DNA of 21,939 nucleotides from positions 1 through 21,939 of the forward strand of contig NZ_JAYGHV010000024.1 of the NCBI RefSeq assembly GCF_034932145.1. The letters run 5' to 3'. The translations under genes were made by a program, and so were the position numbers. The DNA is from CCY15215 sp034932145. GTDB taxonomy: Bacteria > Cyanobacteriota > Cyanobacteriia > Cyanobacteriales > Spirulinaceae. Below are positions 15,681-21,939 of the stretch, piece after piece. Below the pieces are notes generated by a model. It had not been told where the DNA came from, ran no database searches, and was given only the letters and a program-made list of their open reading frames with translations. The first letter of the stretch is position 1, and every line of letters begins with the position of its first letter.

Positions 15681-16453
15681 TGGATGTTATTCCGGCTATT
15701 GACTTATTAGAAGGTCGCTGCGTGCGCCTGTATCAAGGAGATTACGATCGCTCGCAAATTTTCAGCGATCGCCCAGTGGAGATGGCTCATCGTTGGGAAA
15801 GTGAAGGGGCGACGCGGCTACATTTGGTAGATTTGGATGGAGCCAAAAAGGGAGAATCTGTAAATGGAGAGGCGATCGCGGCCATTGTTTCTGCGGTGTC
15901 CATTCCCGTGCAAGTGGGAGGGGGACTGCGGGATGGGGAGAAAATCCGCCAGGTTTTAGATTTGGGGGTGAAACAGGCGATCGTGGGGACAGTTGCGGTA
16001 GAAAATCCCGATTTAGTGGGGGAGTTATGCCAAGAATTTCCCGGTCAAATTATAGTGGGAATTGATGCCCGCAATGGCAAAGTTGCCACGAAAGGTTGGC
16101 TAGAAACTTCACAAGTGCAAGCAACGGATTTAGCGCAACGTATGGAATCTCAGGGGGTTGCAGCCATTATTTATACCGATATTCAACGAGATGGGACTCT
16201 ATCGGGACCAAATTTCACAGCACTGCGAGAGTTAGCGCGATCGGTCACTATTCCCATTATTGCCTCGGGGGGAGTAAGTTCTCTCACAGATATACTGAGT
16301 TTACTTTCTCTCGAACCTTTGGGAGTAACAGGAGTGATTATTGGTCGCGCCCTCTATACGGGAGATGTTTCCTTAGCAGAAGCAGTGGAGGCGATCGGTC
16401 CGGGAAGATTGCAAGATGTACCGCCAGATTTGGGGTCTTCTGCTTGGGGTTAA
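15680..16453 (+). CDS. hisA: Phosphoribosylformimino-5-aminoimidazole carboxamide ribotide isomerase
   Basis: HisA performs the Amadori rearrangement of ProFAR to PRFAR, the fourth step of histidine biosynthesis. The 257-residue product is a complete (βα)8 barrel. The N-terminus MDVIPAIDLLEGRCVRLYQG is diagnostic, with catalytic D8 and the second catalytic aspartate D129 (VGIDARNGKVATKGW). Phosphate-binding glycine motifs are at VQVGGGLRD and at IASGGVSS / IIGRALYTG. The ATG at 15680 matches the family start. An open frame continues upstream through the repeat array to the amidase gene, but has no family similarity there. There is no Shine-Dalgarno sequence: the ten bases before the ATG are repeat sequence. 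No other his genes are in the window, which is normal in cyanobacteria where they are scattered. Confidence 0.97.
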   Translation: MDVIPAIDLLEGRCVRLYQGDYDRSQIFSDRPVEMAHRWESEGATRLHLVDLDGAKKGESVNGEAIAAIVSAVSIPVQVGGGLRDGEKIRQVLDLGVKQAIVGTVAVENPDLVGELCQEFPGQIIVGIDARNGKVATKGWLETSQVQATDLAQRMESQGVAAIIYTDIQRDGTLSGPNFTALRELARSVTIPIIASGGVSSLTDILSLLSLEPLGVTGVIIGRALYTGDVSLAEAVEAIGPGRLQDVPPDLGSSAWG

Positions 16454-16480
16454 AAGATTATCGCTTATCATCTTACTTAA

Positions 16481-16495
16481 AGACCAATTAGGTCT
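16481..16495. terminator. Weak hairpin between convergent hisA and glycosyltransferase genes
   Basis: AGACC-AATTA-GGTCT forms a perfect 5-bp stem with a 5-base loop in the 47-base gap between the two convergent genes. There is no clean U-tract, so terminator function is only suggested by position. Confidence 0.35.
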
Positions 16496-16500
16496 AATCT

Positions 16501-17475
16501 TTAATCATCAATGTTTTCAAAATCAATGTTTTCAAAACCATAAGCATCCCGCACAAAATATAAAGGTCTCCCTTTCACTTCCTCATAAACTCGTCCCAAA
16601 TACTCCCCCAAAACCCCCAAGGTAATCAATTGAATGCCTCCAAAAAACAAAATAGCAACCATAATTGAAGCATATCCCGGAACATCAATTCCCAGAATGA
16701 AAGTCCGCAGGACTAAAAAACTCGCATATAGTAAAGAAATGAGAGAAATAAATAAACCTAAATAACTCCAAACCTTCAGAGGAAGCATACTAAAAGAAGT
16801 AATTCCATCAAGGGCAAAATTCCATAACTTCCAATAATTCCAAGTAGTTTTTCCCTGGAAACGAGGATCGCGATCGAAGAGGATCGATGTTTGCTTATAT
16901 CCCACCCAAGCAAATATTCCCTTCATAAAGCGAGTTCTTTCTGGCATTTTTTTAATCGCTTCCACAACCCGGCGATCGAGGAGGCGAAAATCTCCCGTAT
17001 TCTCAGGAATAGGAACAGGACTCATGTTCCCTAAAGTTTGATAGAATGCCCTTGATGTGAACTTTTTTAACCAGCTTTCTCCCTGTCGCGATCGCCTTGT
17101 CGCACAAACGACATCATAACCCTCTCGCCATTTTTCCACTAACTTTGTAATTAATTCTGGTGGGTCTTGTAGATCGGCATCAAGGGGAATCATGGCATTT
17201 CCACAAGCATAATCTAAGCCTGCTGTCAAGGCAATTTCCTTACCAAAATTGCGCGATAAATTAATAATTTTTATAGCTTGATTCTGATGATGAAAATAGA
17301 TAAGTTTTTTCAAGGTACTATCTTTACTGCCATCATTAATACAAATAATTTCATAGGTTAAATTTAAACCCTCCAAAACCCCTTGCAAGCGCTGAAAGAG
17401 AACAGTAAGATTATCCTCCTCGTTATAGCAAGGAATCACAATGGAAAGCTCAACGCGATCGCTAGAGCCAGACAT
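16501..17475 (-). CDS. Membrane-anchored family 2 glycosyltransferase (DPM1/GtrB-like)
   Basis: A 324-residue protein. The GT-A domain (about 1-230) starts VELSIVIPCYNEEDNLTVLF and carries ICINDGSKDST and the DxD-containing PLDADLQDPPELI, which bind nucleotide sugar and metal. The acceptor-side motifs NFGKEIALTAG, NTGDFRLLDRRV and FDRDPRFQGKTTW are typical of the polyprenyl-phosphate glycosyltransferase group (GtrB, ArnC, DPM1-like). Two C-terminal membrane helices follow (about 233-262 and 270-295). It probably transfers a sugar from a nucleotide donor to undecaprenyl phosphate at the inner membrane for envelope glycans; donor unknown. The ATG at 17475 is 56 bases downstream of the SLH/GHL10 gene stop on the same strand, so co-transcription is likely. 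The last residues, FENIDFENIDD, arise from a perfect 15-bp duplication. Confidence 0.9.
   Translation of the reverse strand: MSGSSDRVELSIVIPCYNEEDNLTVLFQRLQGVLEGLNLTYEIICINDGSKDSTLKKLIYFHHQNQAIKIINLSRNFGKEIALTAGLDYACGNAMIPLDADLQDPPELITKLVEKWREGYDVVCATRRSRQGESWLKKFTSRAFYQTLGNMSPVPIPENTGDFRLLDRRVVEAIKKMPERTRFMKGIFAWVGYKQTSILFDRDPRFQGKTTWNYWKLWNFALDGITSFSMLPLKVWSYLGLFISLISLLYASFLVLRTFILGIDVPGYASIMVAILFFGGIQLITLGVLGEYLGRVYEEVKGRPLYFVRDAYGFENIDFENIDD
16508..16537. repeat. Perfect 15-bp tandem duplication at the glycosyltransferase C-terminus
   Basis: TCAATGTTTTCAAAA occurs twice head to tail. On the minus strand it encodes FENID twice, keeping the frame, and lies just before the stop codon. Confidence 0.95.
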
Positions 17476-17531
17476 AGAAAAGATGAGATAATCTTAAGGT
17501 TAATCTTATTAAGGGAGAATTTGTGCAGATA

Positions 17532-19670
17532 TTAAGTTAATGTAACAATCGCGCCTTCACTCTCTACCGCCGTAGAACTCACAGCACATAATCCATATTT
17601 TCCTGCAGCGATCCCCGTAGCGCGGATAGAAGCCGGAAAAATAGCGGCAAGTTCCCAAATTTCCCCTTGCAAGCGGTATAAACTCCAAGCGCGAATTTCT
17701 GCATTTCCTTGGGGTTGCCAAGAAAGCGTATTGCCATTAATACTAACTTTAGGAGATGAAGGTTTTTTCGCCAAGTGTCGGGATAGGGAGGGGACTAATG
17801 CGGGGCGATCGTACAGTCTATTCTTAAAGGCTTCATTGACATTTTGCATATTTTCCATTAAAGGTTTGACATGATAGAAAATATTCCCTAAAACATTTTT
17901 ATTCTTTGACTCTCGTGTAATTTTCACTTGATTTTCAAACTCTTCCACCGACCAAGGAGAACTACTGGTAACGGTGCTGATCCGCGATAAATTATTGCCA
18001 ATATAAAGATGCACATTTTGAGGATTATTTTCTGCCCACCACTGTAATAAAACCGGATAACTTTGCTTTGTTTGTTCGATTTTCCAATACAATTGCGGAG
18101 AGAGATAATCTACCCACCCTTCTGATAACCACTTGATCGGGTCCATATATAGGGCGTTAAATTGGTCTAATCCTGCAATACCGGGAGGTTTTCCAGGCTG
18201 ATAAATACCAAAAGGGGCAATGCCGAATTTAAGCTGAGGTTTTGTGGCGCGAATACCTTCCGATAACCGTTTCACTATCCTATTAACATTTTCCCTGCGC
18301 CATGCACCAACATCGAGAGTACCGCCACTTTGTTGATAGCTCTCGTAAGTGACGCGATCGGGAAAATCCTGTCCCGTGATGGGATAGGGATAAAAATAAT
18401 CATCAATGTGAACCCCGTCGATATTGTAGCGTCGGACGACATCGAGAATGACCTCATAGGTTTGATTCTGAACGATTTCCAAACCGGGATCCATCCAGCG
18501 ATCGTCGCCATAACCATATACAGCTTCCGGGTGAAGGGCATCAAAATGAGGAGGCTTATTCGCTTCCGATTTACTGGTTTTGGCGCGGAAAGGATTAAAC
18601 CAAGCGTGAACCTCAATATTGCGCTGATGTCCTTCCGTAACGAGGAATTCGAGGGGATCGTAAAAGGGTTCCGGGGGTCTGCCTTGAATGCCCGTTAGCC
18701 ATACACTCCAAGGTTCTCGCGCTGAAGAATAAAGGGCATCTCCTTCGGGACGAACTTGAAAAATTACGGCGTTAAAATTAAGACTTTGTAGGCGATCGAG
18801 AATAGCACGTAATTCCTGTTGTTGTTCTTGGGCAGAAAGTCCTTGTTTGGAGGGAAAATTAACGTTCCAGACGGAGGTAATCCATGCACCGCGAAATTCT
18901 CTCTGATGGCTGAGAGTGGCGGTGGTTTGCGTGCTGGGGGGGTTAATCAGATAATCCGAAGCAATCTTCGGCATTTTCCCTGTTTGGGCGATCGCCTGAT
19001 AAAGCAAAGCCGCAACTTCGGCGCGAGTGGCGGCTTTATTAGGTTGCAGTTGTTGGCGATCGGGATAATTGACCACCATTCCCGTAGCTGTAGCAGTAGT
19101 GATGGGGGCGATCGCGTAATTGGGAATTTCTGTCGCGTCTTGATAATAATCCCCAAGGGCAATCTTAGGTAAATTGGCAGTACTAATCTGCAAGCCATTC
19201 ACCAAAGCCGTCAGAATTTGCGCCTTGCTAATCTCAACATGAGGACGAAACGTTTTATTGGGATATCCGGTTAAAAATCCCATTTGATAGGCTTTTTGGA
19301 TGGCATTATTGGCCCAAAATCCCAAAGATAAATCGCCAAATTTGATGGCATCGCGCTGAAGGGGTAGATTGAATGAACCGGTGATTAAAGAGGCAAATTG
19401 AGCGCGGTTAACCGGTTGGTCGGGGCGAAAGGTCCCATCGGGAAAGCCGAGAATGATCTTCGCACTCGCCAGCGCGGTAATAAAAGGCTGCGCCCAATGT
19501 CCCTGAATATCAGGAAATTGAGAGGTATTGGCAGAATTGAAAGTGGCGATCGCCGGAGCAGTATTCAGAGGAGTTAGGGCGATCGCGTACTCCCCAGCCG
19601 GCACCCCCTCCACCTGCGCCGTTAACATTCCCCTTGCATCTACCGTTCCCGTCGTTTCAATCTTGGCCAT
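17532..19670 (-). CDS. SLH-domain protein with GHL10/DUF187 glycosyl hydrolase-like domain
   Basis: In this 712-residue protein, three S-layer homology repeats cover about 52-230: FPDIQGHWAQPFITALASAK with LGFPDGTFRPDQPVNRAQF, then FWANNAIQKAYQMGFLTGYP with FRPHVEISKAQ, then a third ending NKAATRAEVAALLYQAI. A family-10-like glycosidase domain (about 256-590; YngK/DUF187 type) follows: REFRGAWITSVWNVNFPSKQ, FQVRPEGDALYSS, HAWFNPFRA and the acidic VHIDDYFYPYP. The tail (about 640-712) looks β-rich, Fn3-like. SLH repeats normally bind cell-wall polymers outside the membrane, yet the N-terminus (MAKIETTGTVDARGMLTAQV) has no signal peptide, and a TAA directly precedes the ATG at 19670, so no extension is possible. 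It lies 28 bases after the PBP stop and 56 before the glycosyltransferase, suggesting an envelope operon. Catalysis is inferred from the family. Confidence 0.9.
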   Translation of the reverse strand: MAKIETTGTVDARGMLTAQVEGVPAGEYAIALTPLNTAPAIATFNSANTSQFPDIQGHWAQPFITALASAKIILGFPDGTFRPDQPVNRAQFASLITGSFNLPLQRDAIKFGDLSLGFWANNAIQKAYQMGFLTGYPNKTFRPHVEISKAQILTALVNGLQISTANLPKIALGDYYQDATEIPNYAIAPITTATATGMVVNYPDRQQLQPNKAATRAEVAALLYQAIAQTGKMPKIASDYLINPPSTQTTATLSHQREFRGAWITSVWNVNFPSKQGLSAQEQQQELRAILDRLQSLNFNAVIFQVRPEGDALYSSAREPWSVWLTGIQGRPPEPFYDPLEFLVTEGHQRNIEVHAWFNPFRAKTSKSEANKPPHFDALHPEAVYGYGDDRWMDPGLEIVQNQTYEVILDVVRRYNIDGVHIDDYFYPYPITGQDFPDRVTYESYQQSGGTLDVGAWRRENVNRIVKRLSEGIRATKPQLKFGIAPFGIYQPGKPPGIAGLDQFNALYMDPIKWLSEGWVDYLSPQLYWKIEQTKQSYPVLLQWWAENNPQNVHLYIGNNLSRISTVTSSSPWSVEEFENQVKITRESKNKNVLGNIFYHVKPLMENMQNVNEAFKNRLYDRPALVPSLSRHLAKKPSSPKVSINGNTLSWQPQGNAEIRAWSLYRLQGEIWELAAIFPASIRATGIAAGKYGLCAVSSTAVESEGAIVTLT

Positions 19671-19698
19671 TTACCCGCACCAATAATTTAATTTAAAC

Positions 19699-21624
19699 TT
19701 AAGCCTTCGGACGAGGAAACTTAGAAGGAGAAGGAAAATACTTCACCGGCTCATTTTTCAAGGCTTCCCGCATAAAACCGCGCCAGATAGGAGCCGCATA
19801 GCCCCCTCCCGTCACACCTTTTCCCAAAGGTCGATAATTATCATTGCCAATCCAAACAGACACAGACAATTGCGGAACATAGCCCACAAACCAGACATCT
19901 CGTTCCGAAGTCGTCGTTCCCGTCTTACCCGCCGCCGGACGACCGATCGCCGCCCCTGGTGCGGTTCCTCCCCCCTCGAGAACCCCTTTCAGCACGCTCG
20001 TTAAAGAAGCCGTTGCCCAAGGATCGAGAACCAACCGAGGCTTAGGAGTATTATCCAGGAGAACATTACCGCTACTATCTGTAACCCGTGCAATAACCGT
20101 CGGCTTGGAATGCCAGCCATTACTAGCAAAAGTGGCATAAGCCCCCGCCATTTCCATCGGCGTAATGCCAATCGATCCCAAAGGCAAAGAAATCACCGGA
20201 TCGAGAGGACTGCTAATACCCAAAGTGCGACAAACTTCAATCACATTATCAATCCCTACCGCTTGACCGATCTTCACCGCCGGAACATTGAGAGATTGAA
20301 TTATCGCCGTGCGAAGACTAACGGAACCGGAAAAACTCCCACCGTAGTTTTGCGGTTCATAATAGGCAGAACCATCGCGATATTTAACCGGACTATCATT
20401 AATACTTGAATAGGGCGTGTATTTCCCACTGGCAAAAGCCGTGTAATAAACAAAAGGCTTAAAAGACGACCCTGGCTGACGCAGGGACTGAATGGCGCGG
20501 TTAAACTGACTTTCCTTATAGTTCACCCCTCCCACCATCGCCTTAACATAATGAGTGCGAGGATCGATCGCCACTAAAGCCACCTGATCCGCATATAAGC
20601 CGCGATTTTTTAAATTTTGGTGCGCTTGGGCGACATTTTCTTCCGCCATTTTTTGGAAGTTATAGTCTACGGTGGTTTGCACTCGCATTCCCCCTTTGAG
20701 TAGGGCATCTTCTCCAAAACGCTTTTGCAGTTCGGCAACCACAGCCTCCGTAATATAAGGCAGTTCGCTACTTTTCCAAGCTGTGGGCTGACTGATGAGC
20801 AGTTTGGCTTTCTTAGCCTCTTCCACTTCTTGTGCTGTAATCCAACCCAAATCCTTCATCCGTTGCAGCACTGCATATTGCCTCTGCTTCGTTTTTTTAT
20901 AGTCAATAAAAGGGCTATAATCCTCCGGCGCTTGGATCAACCCAGCCATCACGGCGGATTCTGCCAAATTCAAATCCTTAGCGGATTTCCCAAAGTAACT
21001 CTGAGCGGCGGTTTCCGCGCCATAACTGTTATGACCCCAATAAATATTATTGAGGTACATTTCTAAAACTTGGTCTTTGGTAAAGATTTGTTCGACGCGA
21101 ATCGCTAGAACCGCTTCTGCCAGTTTGCGGCTGACGGTGCGCTGTCTGGAGAGAAATAAGTTTTTGACTAGCTGCATGGTCACGGTAGAGCCTCCTTCTA
21201 CCACTGCACCGCTTCGCCAGTTGACTAGTAAGGCGCGTCCGATGCTATTGGGATTAATCCCATCGTGTAAATAAAAATGGCTATCCTCAATCGCTAAAAC
21301 CGCCCGTTTGAGGTTTGGGGAAATTTCGTCCAGCTTGACAACTTCCCGATTGTGTTCTCCGTGTAGACTATCGAGGATTTTGCCCTTGATATCATAGATA
21401 TAGCTTGTTTCTGTCGGGACGAAGTTTCGCAGAACGCGAACGTCAGGGAGATTGCGAAAACTAATGGCCAGTCCAACCAATCCACCTGCTACAAGGGAAC
21501 TGGAGAGCATGGTAATGCCCAGAATAGTCCCCCCAGCAGCTTTGGTCGTCCCAAGGACAAATTTGACCAAGGGCTTGCGATCGCTTTTCTTTGTGCTTTT
21601 TTGTCGAACGGTACCAGTCGCCAC
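19699..21624 (-). CDS. Class A penicillin-binding protein (PBP1A family), transglycosylase/transpeptidase
   Basis: A bifunctional peptidoglycan synthase of 641 residues. A basic cytoplasmic tail (1-21) is followed by one membrane anchor (about 30-56). The GT51 transglycosylase domain (about 80-250) has the catalytic E113 in IEDSHFYLHDG and GGSTVTMQLVKNLFLS, and polymerises lipid II. The transpeptidase domain (about 345-610) has the nucleophile S386 in SSFK (PGSSFKP), SLN at 444-446 and KTG at 567-569. The length is at the short end for PBP1A, fitting compact cyanobacterial forms without an OB-like insert. The start is GTG at 21624; there is no ATG before the anchor, and GAGG lies about 13 bases upstream. 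It is probably the first gene of the PBP-SLH-glycosyltransferase group. Gene numbering (ponA/mrcA/pbp) varies among cyanobacteria, so I give no symbol. Confidence 0.95.
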   Translation of the reverse strand: MATGTVRQKSTKKSDRKPLVKFVLGTTKAAGGTILGITMLSSSLVAGGLVGLAISFRNLPDVRVLRNFVPTETSYIYDIKGKILDSLHGEHNREVVKLDEISPNLKRAVLAIEDSHFYLHDGINPNSIGRALLVNWRSGAVVEGGSTVTMQLVKNLFLSRQRTVSRKLAEAVLAIRVEQIFTKDQVLEMYLNNIYWGHNSYGAETAAQSYFGKSAKDLNLAESAVMAGLIQAPEDYSPFIDYKKTKQRQYAVLQRMKDLGWITAQEVEEAKKAKLLISQPTAWKSSELPYITEAVVAELQKRFGEDALLKGGMRVQTTVDYNFQKMAEENVAQAHQNLKNRGLYADQVALVAIDPRTHYVKAMVGGVNYKESQFNRAIQSLRQPGSSFKPFVYYTAFASGKYTPYSSINDSPVKYRDGSAYYEPQNYGGSFSGSVSLRTAIIQSLNVPAVKIGQAVGIDNVIEVCRTLGISSPLDPVISLPLGSIGITPMEMAGAYATFASNGWHSKPTVIARVTDSSGNVLLDNTPKPRLVLDPWATASLTSVLKGVLEGGGTAPGAAIGRPAAGKTGTTTSERDVWFVGYVPQLSVSVWIGNDNYRPLGKGVTGGGYAAPIWRGFMREALKNEPVKYFPSPSKFPRPKA

Positions 21625-21785
21625 GATAATTCAACTACCTCACTCTAAAAATGTTCGATGCTCTATTCTGTGAAAAATGTTTGCAAAATAGGGAGCTAAG
21701 AGAACTGGGAAAAATAAAAACTACATTTTACAGGAAATAGTTTAGAGCGCATTGGCCAATCTCCCCCTCTAGAAACTTTAACATT

Positions 21786-21830
21786 CTTCCATCAAACTTC
21801 CATCAAAGGTTTCGTTACAATTCGTTACAA
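21786..21830. repeat. Two short tandem duplications upstream of the PBP gene
   Basis: CTTCCATCAAA occurs twice head to tail (21786-21807), followed after three bases by TTCGTTACAA twice head to tail (21811-21830). They are about 160-205 bases upstream of the GTG at 21624. They could be regulator sites or slippage products. In the rest of 21625-21785 I see nothing clear apart from AT-rich sequence. Confidence 0.6.
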
Positions 21831-21900
21831 TTCATTTTACCACACAGCGTAAAGCATCAGCAAATGTCTAAACTCGCACCGAATCGGTCACTAGCACGCG

Positions 21901-21939
21901 CTACAAACCCACAAATCCCAGTAAGGCGCGGGTTAAGGG
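21901..21939 (-). CDS. Possible 3' end of another minus-strand gene (partial)
   Basis: Read on the minus strand from the window edge, one frame gives PLTRALLGFVGL then TAG (21901-21903). The hydrophobic tail is protein-like, and a gene upstream of the PBP on the same strand is plausible. Twelve codons are too few to name a family, and another frame or non-coding sequence is quite possible. Confidence 0.25.
   Translation of the reverse strand, partial: PLTRALLGFVGL

Noticed and set aside
16096..16491. Plus-strand open frame of 131 codons over hisA
   Set aside because: It is a shadow of hisA in another frame with no recognisable domain.
1..21939. tRNA, rRNA, riboswitch or transposase genes
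   Set aside because: I saw no cloverleaf with a TTCRA arm, no rRNA segments, no known riboswitch core and no transposase motifs or terminal inverted repeats in the window.

Overview
The window is a stretch of a cyanobacterial chromosome. The evidence is the dense scatter of the HIP1 octamer GCGATCGC and its near-variants through most genes, a heptanucleotide tandem repeat (AACTATC) of the STRR type known from filamentous cyanobacteria, and gene products of cyanobacterial type (hybrid CheA, REC-cyclase proteins, an SLH-domain glycosidase). I cannot assign genus or species from the sequence alone.

Layout. (1) 1-420, plus strand: end of a small gene overlapped by a frameshifted DUF5615 (PIN-like) gene, probably the remains of a two-gene toxin-antitoxin module. 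(2) 413-9529, minus strand: a compact chemosensory operon transcribed cheR(TPR) - double cheW - MCP - MCP - cheA(REC) - cheB. There is no separate cheY. The composition resembles the Wsp-type surface-sensing array more than a flagellar system. A small secreted four-cysteine protein (9597-9947) lies just upstream on the same strand. (3) 10134-11882, plus strand: an AT-rich, HIP1-free insert with an ABC/RecF-like ATPase and a TOPRIM-motif partner. This architecture is that of PARIS (AriA/AriB) or OLD-like defence pairs. The ATPase frame is broken at a run of ten A, and the TOPRIM partner looks internally deleted, so the island is either decaying or decoded by slippage. (4) 11896-14535, minus strand: two response regulators with closely related REC domains but different outputs, a class III adenylate cyclase (cAMP) and a GGDEF diguanylate cyclase (c-di-GMP). 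(5) 14803-16453, plus strand: a nitrilase-superfamily amidase and hisA, separated by nine copies of AACTATC that run into the hisA start codon. (6) 16501-21624, minus strand: envelope genes transcribed PBP1A-type transglycosylase/transpeptidase - SLH/GHL10 glycosidase-like protein - membrane-anchored family 2 glycosyltransferase. (7) 21625-21939: upstream region of the PBP gene with two short tandem repeats and possibly the last codons of another minus-strand gene.

How the genes may work together. The chemosensory array would sense a signal through two membrane receptors, set adaptation with CheR and CheB, and pass phosphate from CheA to its own REC domain or to a REC protein encoded elsewhere. 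The nearby REC-GGDEF and REC-cyclase proteins are plausible but unproven outputs; they are not in the che operon. The most notable items are the Wsp-like array with its fused double CheW, the 15-bp minisatellite inside cheA, the paired REC-cyclases, and the degraded PARIS-like island with its A10 tract.
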